Below are positions 6,618 through 14,786 of a DNA stretch of 19,915 bases, in pieces. The notes below the pieces were generated by a model that saw only the letters and a program-made list of their open reading frames with translations, was not told where the DNA came from and did not search any database. This DNA is from JAQXGO01 sp045592445 (GTDB lineage: Bacteria > Bacillota > Clostridia > UMGS1883 > UMGS1540): the NCBI GenBank assembly GCA_045592445.1, contig JAZNUV010000031.1, positions 1-19,915 of the forward strand. Direction: 5' to 3'. A program made the position numbers and the translations under genes. The first letter of the stretch is position 1. Every line of letters starts with the position of its first letter.

Positions 6618-7622
6618 TTACTTTACGGAAACGGAAACTGTATTCGGTACCAGCATTACAAATGTTTGGCCCGGATTCAATGCAATTTCTGCACCCGAGG
6701 CATCCTTCCATGTGGTCTTTCCGCTGCGGGAGGATTTTTCCCATGTAATCGGCACAGCTTGTCCCATTGTGATATACTGTCCCTTGCCGCTGCCTACCGT
6801 GTCAATATTGATTCTGGCAGAACCGTCGCCTAAGGGATAGCTTTTTACAGTCATGATAATAATATTTTTCACGGCAAGCGACTTTCCGCCCTGCAGTGCA
6901 TGTATGCTGCCGTTCATGTATTTTGCATATGTACCCGTTTCGGCGTTATACAAAAATCCACTTCTGTACCCGCCCGAATAAGGTATGGTAATGTCGGCAG
7001 CAGGTGTGCCCTCCAACGTTTTTTCTGTTTCAGCAAAAAGGAGCGGCGCTTTTTCTCTTTCGGTACGGTAGCCCTTCTTTTCCAGCATTTTATTGATTTT
7101 TTCCATAGATGTGAAGGCGCTGTGATAGTCGCCTACATATTTTGTTTCTCTCCAAAAGGCACCGCTATCGCTACCTAAAACACCGTTTATGTTATTTACA
7201 CCAAGTGCGGGAATATCCGCCATCGCCCGTGGACTATATCCAAAATGCGTATAGATCGCGTCATGCTCAAGAACGTAATCCAAAAAATAATGCCTCGAAG
7301 AACGAACAGGTCCGATTTTGTCGGTAGTCTGCTCATTGAACAATGCCATAAGGCGCGTTGCGCCGCCTTCTACGGGCACCTCATAAATTAAATACGCATC
7401 ACTCAGCCCTGCGTGCGGCCATGCATCCTTATTGTCATTATCAACCATAACGGCAACCGGGCGTTTTTCAGCGTTTTTATAGGCAGTATAAAATGCGTCT
7501 GCCTCAATTGTGGGTGTCTGTGTCGGCACATCTGTCGGCATGGATGGTGCAGCCGTTTCCTTTGCTTTACAGCCTGTAAGGCAAAGGGTTAAAAGAAGAA
7601 ATGCAGCAAAATATTTTTTCAT
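6618..7622 (-). CDS. DUF3048 domain lipoprotein (YerB-like)
   Basis: A 334-aa predicted lipoprotein. MKKYFAAFLLLTLCLTGC has a type II signal peptide with lipobox LTGC (Cys18), so it should be anchored on the outer face of the membrane. A low-complexity linker rich in Thr and Pro follows. The family body begins at PVAVMVDND and includes the typical YEVPVEGGATRLMALF, IGPVRSSRHYFLDYVLEHDA and HFGYSPRAM, with a C-terminal DUF3048-type domain ending TWKDASG and a VPNTVSVSV strand. The family's biochemical role is not established. ATG 7622 is preferred over the more upstream ATG 7667 because AGGA lies 7 nt ahead and the signal peptide starts there. It lies 34 nt after the GH3 gene and 1 nt before rlmD, in the same operon. 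Confidence 0.9.
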   Translation of the reverse strand: MKKYFAAFLLLTLCLTGCKAKETAAPSMPTDVPTQTPTIEADAFYTAYKNAEKRPVAVMVDNDNKDAWPHAGLSDAYLIYEVPVEGGATRLMALFNEQTTDKIGPVRSSRHYFLDYVLEHDAIYTHFGYSPRAMADIPALGVNNINGVLGSDSGAFWRETKYVGDYHSAFTSMEKINKMLEKKGYRTEREKAPLLFAETEKTLEGTPAADITIPYSGGYRSGFLYNAETGTYAKYMNGSIHALQGGKSLAVKNIIIMTVKSYPLGDGSARINIDTVGSGKGQYITMGQAVPITWEKSSRSGKTTWKDASGAEIALNPGQTFVMLVPNTVSVSVK

Positions 7623-7656
7623 CGGTTCGTCCTTTCCGACGCTTTCTGCGCCCTTT

Positions 7657-9282
7657 TTATGCTTCACACGTGAAAAATCCTTTTAATGTGACGGGGTTAA
7701 TTGCTTTGGGTTCGATCTCACCGAGCAGAACCTTTACAAATCCCTTTTGTGCGCTTATATCGTTTGAATGTGCATTTACATACGTCTTTAAATAGGGGTA
7801 ATCGTACAATTTATACGGGTCACCGAAAGAGGTGAAAATTACGCACGGATGTGTCAGCATGTAGCCTCTCCAAAACGGCATAACGTGTTCCCATTGTGCA
7901 CGAAGTGACCCGCCTATGCCATAATCGACTGCAGAAATCTTGCAGTTTACAAGCACCACATCATGTTCCTTTATCATTTCATTGACTACGTAATGTTTCG
8001 GATTTGTCAAAACGGTTACACTATGTCCGCGTGCTATCAGTTCCTTATCCACTGTGTCAAACTCTTCTTGATTGCGTTCACCGCGGATATTGATAATTAA
8101 AAACTTCTTTTTGCCGTCTAGCTTAAGCGGCAATAAATTTTCTGAATTTCTTACAATTTTAATGCACTTTTCGCCAATTTTATCCGCGAGTTCATACATA
8201 TCTCCTTCGTCATGAATGCCCTCTAAAACAGTTTCCTCGTCTTCAAACAGGCGTGCCTTTGCCTTCAGCTTCAAAACACGACGTACCGCATCACGCATGC
8301 GTTCTATCGAAAGTTCTCCATCCTCCACTGCCTTTTTCAGTCTGTAAAAGTCTTCAACCAACGGATAGAGCATAAAATCGCCGCCCGCCTTGAAAAATTC
8401 AATTGCCAATCTGTCAATCGGCACCGCCGCGCAAGCGCCTATCATGCTCATAGCATCCGAGACGATACATCCGTCAAAGCCAAGTTGCTCCTTCAAAAGC
8501 TTTGTCTGCAAGCAATAGCTCAGCGTTCCGGGCTTATAACCCGTGATTTCATCGTACTCCGACTCGTCCTGCCAGGAAGGCAAGCAAATATGCCCGACCA
8601 TAACGGCCGCCGTGCCTTCTCTAAACATATCTTTATATACCTTGCCGAAGGTATTCATCCATTCATCCTTAGACAGACTGTTCACGGTTGTGCAAAAATG
8701 CTGATTTCTGTCATCTACGCCATCACCGGGGAAGTGCTTACAGGTCGTAACAACAAGCCCGTCCCTTTGAAATCCTCGTACAATAGCACCGCCGATACGG
8801 CTGACAAGCTCAGGATTGTCTGATATGGCACGCGTATTGGTTACAGGGTTATCGGGATTCATATTCAGGTCCACAACCGGTGAAAACGTCATGTTCACGC
8901 CGTTTTTACGGCAAACCGCCGCACAACTTCTGTATACACGTTCCGTAAGCTCTTCATCGTTTGCCGCGCCGAATGCCATCTGCTGGGGAATTGTATGCTC
9001 GTCAGCCAGACATTCAGGGCCATTTTCTACATCTGCCGCCAAAAGTGGTGCAATGCCCGTGTGTCTTACAAAGATTTCACGAAATTTATCACATTTTTCC
9101 TTGCTTGCAGACTTTAGGAAGAAGCCGCCCGGTTTGATTTCTCCCACAAACTTTTCCACTTCTGCATCCGTTTGCCAATCGTCATCCACGTTAAAGCAAA
9201 GCACCTGCCCGCAAAGGTCGTCTACCGACATATTCTGTACCATGTCCTCAATTTTTGCTAAAAGTTCCGCATTTAAATTCAT
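7657..9282 (-). CDS. Glycoside hydrolase family 3 protein (NagZ-like beta-N-acetylhexosaminidase clade)
   Basis: A 541-aa enzyme without signal peptide, expected in the cytoplasm. It would remove beta-linked sugars, perhaps N-acetylglucosamine from recycled cell-wall fragments. The GH3 barrel (about 15-360) shows PGGFFL, AADVENGPE, FSPVVDLN, the KHFPGDG loop (182-188) and VSDAMSM with the nucleophile Asp276. A C-terminal alpha/beta-sandwich-like part (about 370-541) follows. In NagZ enzymes the loop after KHFPG ends in Asp-x-His, an acid/base dyad. Here it reads DDRNQH, so the Asp position is Asn193 while His195 is kept. ATG 9282 has GGAGG 7 nt upstream; the frame is open further upstream to 9402, but that overlaps the typA end. 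The gene begins 22 nt after typA. Confidence 0.88.
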   Translation of the reverse strand: MNLNAELLAKIEDMVQNMSVDDLCGQVLCFNVDDDWQTDAEVEKFVGEIKPGGFFLKSASKEKCDKFREIFVRHTGIAPLLAADVENGPECLADEHTIPQQMAFGAANDEELTERVYRSCAAVCRKNGVNMTFSPVVDLNMNPDNPVTNTRAISDNPELVSRIGGAIVRGFQRDGLVVTTCKHFPGDGVDDRNQHFCTTVNSLSKDEWMNTFGKVYKDMFREGTAAVMVGHICLPSWQDESEYDEITGYKPGTLSYCLQTKLLKEQLGFDGCIVSDAMSMIGACAAVPIDRLAIEFFKAGGDFMLYPLVEDFYRLKKAVEDGELSIERMRDAVRRVLKLKAKARLFEDEETVLEGIHDEGDMYELADKIGEKCIKIVRNSENLLPLKLDGKKKFLIINIRGERNQEEFDTVDKELIARGHSVTVLTNPKHYVVNEMIKEHDVVLVNCKISAVDYGIGGSLRAQWEHVMPFWRGYMLTHPCVIFTSFGDPYKLYDYPYLKTYVNAHSNDISAQKGFVKVLLGEIEPKAINPVTLKGFFTCEA

Positions 9283-9304
9283 CACGTTTCCTCCTATATT
9301 TTTT

Positions 9305-11125
9305 CTATTTTTCATTTGCCTTTTTCTTTGCCCGTAAATCATTTTGTAAAATCCGTTTCCGAATACGAAGCATATTCGGCGTGACTTCCAAAAGCTCGTC
9401 ATCTGCCAAAAATTCTATGTACTGTTCAAGGCTCATATTCCGCGGTGGCGTAAGGCGCAGTGCCTCATCTGAGCCGGACGCGCGCATATTGGTTACATGC
9501 TTTCGCTTGCAGACGTTAACCACAACATCTTCTGCGCGGCTGTTTTCTCCGACGACCATGCCCTGATACACCTTTTCGCCGGGGCCGATAAACATAACCC
9601 CTCTGTCCTGCGCATTATATAGACCGTATGGAACGGCCTCCCCATCCTCAAACGCGACCAGGGAACCGCGTGAGCGTGTAGGAATATCTCCGCCTATCGG
9701 CGCGTAGGAATCAAACACGTGATTGATAACGCATGTGCCGCGTGTTTCTGTCAAAAGCTGACTGCGGTATCCCAAAAGACCACGCGCGGAAATTTTAAAT
9801 TCAATACGGCTAAAGCCCTGTGAACTCGGCGCTATATTGACTAAAACTGCACGGCGAAGCCCCGCGCTTTCTATAACGGCACCCGTATATTCGTCGGGCA
9901 CATCTACCATCAAATGTTCAATCGGCTCATGTAAAACGCCGTCAATCATTTTTGTGATAACACGCGGGCGCGATACCTGAAATTCATAGCCCTGCCTGCG
10001 CATATTTTCAATTAAAACCGACAAATGCAATTCGCCGCGTCCCGATACGATAAAGGCTTCTGTTGTGTCTGTATCCTCCACCGCAAGACTGATATTCGAT
10101 TCCAGTTCCTTATAAAGACGCGCACGCAGATGGCGCGATGTAACAAAGCTACCGTCCTTACCCGCAAAGGGGCTGTCATTTACCGAGAAGGTCATCGACA
10201 ATACAGGCCTGTCAATTTCTACAAACGGAAGCGGCTCAGCCGCGCCGTATGCACAGATGGTATCACCGATGTTGATGTCCGTAATGCCTGAAATCGAGGC
10301 AATGTCACCTACTTCTACCGCCTCGGTTTCTGCCTTTTGCAAACCCTGATAGGTGTGGAGCGTCACCACGCGTGCCGTCCGTTCGCCTGTCTGCCCGTCG
10401 GTACAGACTGTGACCGCATCCCCTACCCTGACGCGCCCGCGCTGTACTCTGCCGATGGCAATTCTGCCCGTATAGGTATCAAAGTCAATATTGGATACGA
10501 GCATCTGCAAAGGCTTGTCCACTTCACCGCGGGGTGCAGGGATTACCTCTAAAATCAAATCGAAAAGTGCCTTCAAATCCGTTGTCGGCACATGCGGGTC
10601 CATAGATGCCCAACCATCACGCCCGGATGCGTATATTACGGGTGCCTCCAGTTGTTCTTCCGTTGCATCCAAATCAAGCAAAAGCTCCAAAACTTCATCC
10701 GCCACTTCCAAAGGACGAGCGTTTGGACGGTCTGCCTTATTGATAACGACAATCGGTACAAGCTGCATGGCAAGCGCCTTTTTCAGCACAAACCGCGTCT
10801 GTGGCATACAGCCTTCAAACGCATCCACCAAAAGCAAAACGCCGTCTGCCATTTTAAGGCCGCGTTCCACCTCGCCGCCGAAGTCTGCATGTCCGGGTGT
10901 ATCAATAATATTTATCTTTACATCTTTATAAAAAAGCGCCGTGTTTTTTGCTAAAATCGTAATGCCGCGTTCGCGCTCAATCGCGTCCGAATCCATAACA
11001 CGCTCCGCTACTGTCTCATTGTCGCGGAAGGTGCCGCTTTGCCTTAGCATTGCATCCACAAGCGTTGTTTTCCCGTGGTCAACGTGTGCAATGATGGCGA
11101 TGTTTCGTATATCCTGTCTTTCCAA
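9305..11125 (-). CDS. typA: Translational GTPase TypA/BipA
   Basis: A ribosome-binding GTPase of the EF-G/LepA class, needed for ribosome assembly or stress adaptation in other bacteria. Counting from TTG 11125 the protein has 606 aa, typical of the family. G motifs are AHVDHGKTT (13-21), RGITI (53-57), DTPGHADF (75-82), NKAD (129-132) and ASGRDGWA. Domain II, the EF-G-like SRPRVITK/EPIEHLMVDVP region and the TypA-specific C-terminal domain (SRGSLVAFEDGEAVPYGLYN, then GMVVGENSR and KRKHVTNMR) are all present. I chose TTG because AGGAG (11134-11138) lies 8 nt upstream and homologues start just here; the frame is open to ATG 11386, but that runs into ylbJ. It lies 76 nt after ylbJ. Confidence 0.95.
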   Translation of the reverse strand: MERQDIRNIAIIAHVDHGKTTLVDAMLRQSGTFRDNETVAERVMDSDAIERERGITILAKNTALFYKDVKINIIDTPGHADFGGEVERGLKMADGVLLLVDAFEGCMPQTRFVLKKALAMQLVPIVVINKADRPNARPLEVADEVLELLLDLDATEEQLEAPVIYASGRDGWASMDPHVPTTDLKALFDLILEVIPAPRGEVDKPLQMLVSNIDFDTYTGRIAIGRVQRGRVRVGDAVTVCTDGQTGERTARVVTLHTYQGLQKAETEAVEVGDIASISGITDINIGDTICAYGAAEPLPFVEIDRPVLSMTFSVNDSPFAGKDGSFVTSRHLRARLYKELESNISLAVEDTDTTEAFIVSGRGELHLSVLIENMRRQGYEFQVSRPRVITKMIDGVLHEPIEHLMVDVPDEYTGAVIESAGLRRAVLVNIAPSSQGFSRIEFKISARGLLGYRSQLLTETRGTCVINHVFDSYAPIGGDIPTRSRGSLVAFEDGEAVPYGLYNAQDRGVMFIGPGEKVYQGMVVGENSRAEDVVVNVCKRKHVTNMRASGSDEALRLTPPRNMSLEQYIEFLADDELLEVTPNMLRIRKRILQNDLRAKKKANEK

Positions 11126-11201
11126 AAAAACCACTCCTTGTTTTGCGTTTTTATTATAACATACCCGCAAAATTTTTACAACTGTTTTTGTATTTTTTCT
11201 G

Positions 11202-12260
11202 TTATTTTCTGCCTTTCCTTGCAGATACACAGCAAAAAAGGAGCCAGATACCGCTTGCGATGCAAAGTGCCGCCGTCGCATAACCGATGTATACGGCCGT
11301 TTCAATCGGCAGAATTTGCATCGTTTTGTAAACGCTTTGGCTTTTTGGAAAAAGATGCAACAGGATGCGGCATATACCTGCCGCAAGTATACTGGAAATA
11401 ATCTTGCCGCCGATATAGCTTTTCATAGAAAGTCCCGCTCCACGCACAATGCCCGCCGTCTGCAACAACACACTGCATCCGCCCCAGGATATAATAAATG
11501 CCACGGCAGAAATGTCCGCGCCCGCGGAAGCAGAAACAGCAGTCGAAAGCTCTAAAAACCCCATTATGATAAGGCGTGCCGTTGATGCCGTAATGCCAAA
11601 TTTTTCTATGAATCCGCTCAGAAAAGAAATGATACCTGCCCTTTTTGCAAAAGCGGTCAAAACCGAAAAAAAGACCACGTAACCGCAAAGCGAAAGCATG
11701 GTTTTCACTGCTTTTTCCATGGCATTCTCCTTCTTTTGCGGCAAAAGCACCCCTTTTTCTTCTTTGTCTTTTGCAGAGAAAATATAAAACAATATGCCCG
11801 TTAAAAAGGATGCGAGCATAGTCGAGGCAAGTAAAATGTAGCCGACACTGCTCCTTTTATACATGCCCACGCCTACCGTGCCGATCACAAAAAGCGGTCC
11901 CGCGTTATTTGTGAAAGCCAGGAGTCTTTGTGCCTCTGTTTTTGAAATACTGCCCGCGCCATACAGGGATGCTGTTACCGCCGCACCTGTAGGATATCCG
12001 CTTATAAGCCCCAAAATGATTGCCGCACTCCCCGTTGCGCTTACCCCGAAAATCGGGTGCAATATTTTCTTGAAATATTGTCCCGCAGCCGCACCGACAC
12101 CTGTTTCCAAAAGCAAATTTGCACATACGAAAAACGGGAACAATGATGGTATTAAAACATTTGCGCAAAGCGAAAGTGCCGCACGTGCACCCTCTATGGA
12201 TATTCCAGGAAACGCCGCAAGCAAAATTGCCAACACGCCTGCTGATATGCCGAGCAGCAT
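11202..12260 (-). CDS. ylbJ: Sporulation integral membrane protein YlbJ family
   Basis: A 352-aa polytopic membrane protein with about eight hydrophobic segments from residue 3 on. It contains the 'Gate'/nucleoside-recognition-like signatures ISGYPTGAAVTASLY and AFTNNAGPLFVIGTVGVGMY that mark YlbJ-type proteins. In Bacillus, YlbJ is made in the mother cell under sigma-E and is needed for a proper spore cortex; it is a putative transporter with no proven substrate. Length is slightly below the roughly 400 aa of Bacillus YlbJ. ATG 12260 is preceded by GGGGAGGGG 5 nt upstream. It is divergent from yqfC, another mother-cell sporulation gene, across 75 bp, which supports a sporulation role. typA follows on the same strand. 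Confidence 0.88.
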   Translation of the reverse strand: MLLGISAGVLAILLAAFPGISIEGARAALSLCANVLIPSLFPFFVCANLLLETGVGAAAGQYFKKILHPIFGVSATGSAAIILGLISGYPTGAAVTASLYGAGSISKTEAQRLLAFTNNAGPLFVIGTVGVGMYKRSSVGYILLASTMLASFLTGILFYIFSAKDKEEKGVLLPQKKENAMEKAVKTMLSLCGYVVFFSVLTAFAKRAGIISFLSGFIEKFGITASTARLIIMGFLELSTAVSASAGADISAVAFIISWGGCSVLLQTAGIVRGAGLSMKSYIGGKIISSILAAGICRILLHLFPKSQSVYKTMQILPIETAVYIGYATAALCIASGIWLLFCCVSARKGRK

Positions 12261-12335
12261 CCGATCCCCTCCCCATAAATTTTTGTTTTTTTCTTATAGC
12301 ACCCGACATATACATATGAGGAAAGGAATGATTTC

Positions 12336-12629
12336 ATGCAAAATCGAAAACGCCGCCGTTCCATCGGCGAGAAACTGACGGATGCCGCAGAGCTTCCGAA
12401 GGAAATTACATTAGGACTCCCTAAAATCACTGTGCTTGCCAAGGAAGAAGCCTTGGTGGAAAATTATAAAGGGATTATTGAGTATGACGATACCATTGTG
12501 CGGCTTTATACCGCCATCGGCATTGTTACAATCCGCGGCGATTCCCTTTCCATCACCGCTATCACGGACGAGGACGTCACCGTAAGTGGCACGGTTACCG
12601 CAGTATTGCTGGATATAGCGGAGGTGTAA
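12336..12629 (+). CDS. yqfC: Sporulation protein YqfC
   Basis: A 97-aa protein of the YabP/YqfC family. After a basic N-terminus (QNRKRRR), it shows the family pattern LPKEITLGLPKITVLAKEEA, ENYKGIIEYDDTIVRLYT and GIVTIRGDSLSI. In Bacillus yqfC is transcribed by sigma-E in the mother cell together with yqfD. ATG 12336 has a GGAAAGGA ribosome binding site just upstream. The stop is 3 nt before the TTG start of yqfD, and the yqfD ribosome binding site (GGAGGTG, 12620-12626) lies in its last codons, so the two are coupled. Confidence 0.9.
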   Translation: MQNRKRRRSIGEKLTDAAELPKEITLGLPKITVLAKEEALVENYKGIIEYDDTIVRLYTAIGIVTIRGDSLSITAITDEDVTVSGTVTAVLLDIAEV

Positions 12630-12632
12630 GCA

Positions 12633-13835
12633 TTGATTCTGTCGTTCATCCATTTTCTAAGCGGCTATTTGGTCCTTCATATAAACGGCGCATTCGTCGA
12701 AAGATTTTTAAACCTTTGTGTCCGTGGCGGTATTTATATGTGGAACATTCAAAAGACGAAAAACGGCTACACCACGCTTTCAGTCAGCATTCGCGGCTTT
12801 CGCCGTATGCGGCATGCCGCGCAAAAAACGCATACACGTGTACATATTGCAGAAAAACGCGGCTTGCCTCTCTTTCTGCATCGCCATCGCCGCCGCCGCG
12901 CCTTTTTGGTGGGCATGGTAATTTTTGTCTTGCTTTTGGCACTTCTCACTTCCTTTATCTGGTCGATTGAAATTGAAGATACAGAAAAAATTGACAAAAA
13001 TGTTGTCAGAAATGCACTCAAGTCTTGCGGTTTGGATCGAGGTGTGATAAAATATAAAATAAAGCCATCAGAAATAAAAGCAGCGATGCTGCGGGAAGTG
13101 CCCGCGCTATCCTGGCTTTTTGTGGAAGTGCGCGGTACACGCGCCTATGTGCATCTGCGTGAGAAAACGCCTTCTCCCGAAATTGTGCCTGCGCATATCC
13201 CCTGCAACATTATTGCCACGCGTGACGGCGTAATTTGCGACCTTGTTGCCGAAAACGGGCAAAATGCCGTGCAAATTGGAGATGTAGTGAAAAAGGGTGA
13301 CCTTTTAATCAGCGGCACAATGGATACAAAGCATGGCGGTACACGGTTTGTCCATGCCGCAGGTACGGTCACTGCTAAAACCTGGTACGAAAAAAGCGGC
13401 ACGTTTCCTTTATGGCGCGAAGAAAAAGTCAAAACGGGCAACATCGAAAAAAGATACCGTGTTGCCTTTGGCGAAAAATCCATCCCGCTTTACTTGAAAA
13501 ATGAGCCCGCCTTTCGGGCATATGAAGAAAATACAGAAGAGATTCCGTTTCGCATTTTCAGCGACTTTTATCTGCCTGTTTCCCTCCATCGGGAAGTAGC
13601 AGAGGAGCTACGGGTAAATCGAGTGGAAATGACGGCGGATCAAGCAGCCGCCCACTATGGCGAACAACTTATTTCCGAAATGAATTTGCCTTCTGAAATA
13701 GTAAGCAAAGAAATTACGCATATACTACAGGAAAACGGGACCATTTTCGTTACCGCCACTGTCGAATGCAGGGAGGAAATTGGTCAAGCAAAAGAAATAC
13801 TGGAGGGAACAAACCTTGACGGAGAGATATTTTGA
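12633..13835 (+). CDS. yqfD: Sporulation protein YqfD
   Basis: A 400-aa predicted membrane protein. A hydrophobic-amphipathic N-terminus (FIHFLSGYLVLHINGAFVER) with a GGIYMWNI motif leads to a very basic stretch (HRHRRRR) and one strong transmembrane segment (about residues 90-110). The rest is a long extracytoplasmic part that includes TRDGVICDLVAENGQNAVQI and VKKGDLLISG, a beta-rich carrier-like repeat. The family is required for efficient sporulation in Bacillus (forespore stage), with unknown mechanism. The start is TTG 12633 with GGAGGTG 6 nt upstream; no ATG in a suitable place competes. The 3' end overlaps phoH by 20 nt. Confidence 0.9.
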   Translation: MILSFIHFLSGYLVLHINGAFVERFLNLCVRGGIYMWNIQKTKNGYTTLSVSIRGFRRMRHAAQKTHTRVHIAEKRGLPLFLHRHRRRRAFLVGMVIFVLLLALLTSFIWSIEIEDTEKIDKNVVRNALKSCGLDRGVIKYKIKPSEIKAAMLREVPALSWLFVEVRGTRAYVHLREKTPSPEIVPAHIPCNIIATRDGVICDLVAENGQNAVQIGDVVKKGDLLISGTMDTKHGGTRFVHAAGTVTAKTWYEKSGTFPLWREEKVKTGNIEKRYRVAFGEKSIPLYLKNEPAFRAYEENTEEIPFRIFSDFYLPVSLHREVAEELRVNRVEMTADQAAAHYGEQLISEMNLPSEIVSKEITHILQENGTIFVTATVECREEIGQAKEILEGTNLDGEIF

Positions 13836-14775
13836 CTTAAATGGCCTTTCAAATGTATCGGAGCTTTTTGGTGCATTTGACAAAAACATGCTGCTGATTG
13901 AAAAGGAGCTTGGCGTCCAACTGGTCACGCGCGAAGGTGTGATTAAAATTACGGGTGACGAGCAGAATACACAAAAAGCTGTTTACGTTTTTGAAAATTT
14001 AAAGGGCATTGTGGAAAAAGGAGACGGTCTCGGGGAACAGGATGTTCGCTATGCGATTACAATGGCGGAGGATGGGATTACCTTCTCCGCCGCCGAGCTT
14101 GGGGATAATTACGTTTGCATTACTGCAAAAGGCAAGCCCATCAAAGCAAAAACGCTCGGCCAGCGCCATTATATTGATTGTATTCGAAAAAATACAGTCT
14201 GTTTTGGTATCGGCCCCGCAGGCACAGGGAAAACCTACCTTGCAGTAGCCATGGCGGTAGATGCGTTTCGCAAAAAGCAGGCAGATAAAATTATTTTAAC
14301 GCGCCCCGCCGTGGAAGCGGGCGAAAAGCTTGGTTTTCTACCCGGCGACCTGCAAAATAAAGTCGATCCGTATTTGCGCCCTTTATACGATGCCCTCGGC
14401 GATACATTAGGCAATGAGAGCTATCAGAAATACTTTGAACGCGGGCTTATCGAGGTCGCGCCTCTTGCGTATATGCGCGGGCGCACGCTCGACAATGCTT
14501 TCATCATTTTGGATGAAGCACAAAATACGACGCCCGAACAAATGAAAATGTTTTTAACCCGTATCGGGTTTGGTTCCAAAGCCATTATCACGGGTGACAT
14601 CACACAAGTGGATTTGCCGGACGGCAAGCGTTCAGGGCTTAAAGATGTAATGCAGATTTTGAAAAATATTGAAGGCATCGAATTTGTGCACCTTTCTTCA
14701 AAGGACGTTGTCCGTCACCCCTTGGTGCAGAAAATTATTGACGCCTACGAAAAAAATACAAATAAAAGAAAGTAA
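13816..14775 (+). CDS. phoH: PhoH family protein (PhoH-like ATPase, YbeZ)
   Basis: A 319-aa cytoplasmic ATPase of the superfamily 1 helicase-like PhoH group, which works with YbeY in RNA metabolism. An N-terminal KH-like part (about 1-70) is followed by the Walker A motif GPAGTGKT (133-140), ILTRPAVEAGEKLGFLPGDL, the Walker B-like FIILDEAQNTTPEQMKMFLT, and TGDITQVDLP, all diagnostic. I start at TTG 13816, with GGAGGG 8 nt upstream; the frame is open to an ATG at 13780, but that lies deeper inside yqfD and has no ribosome binding site. Homologues begin close to this point. pgpH follows 11 nt after the stop, and ybeY is two genes downstream. Confidence 0.93.
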   Translation: MTERYFDLNGLSNVSELFGAFDKNMLLIEKELGVQLVTREGVIKITGDEQNTQKAVYVFENLKGIVEKGDGLGEQDVRYAITMAEDGITFSAAELGDNYVCITAKGKPIKAKTLGQRHYIDCIRKNTVCFGIGPAGTGKTYLAVAMAVDAFRKKQADKIILTRPAVEAGEKLGFLPGDLQNKVDPYLRPLYDALGDTLGNESYQKYFERGLIEVAPLAYMRGRTLDNAFIILDEAQNTTPEQMKMFLTRIGFGSKAIITGDITQVDLPDGKRSGLKDVMQILKNIEGIEFVHLSSKDVVRHPLVQKIIDAYEKNTNKRK

Positions 14776-14786
14776 GCGATGCAAAA

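Noticed and set aside
9283..9402. N-terminal extension of the GH3 gene to ATG 9402
   Set aside because: It overlaps the end of typA, and the internal ATG 9282 has a near-perfect ribosome binding site.
11126..11386. N-terminal extension of typA to ATG 11386
   Set aside because: It would overlap ylbJ by nearly 190 nt and lacks homology; TTG 11125 with AGGAG gives the family length.
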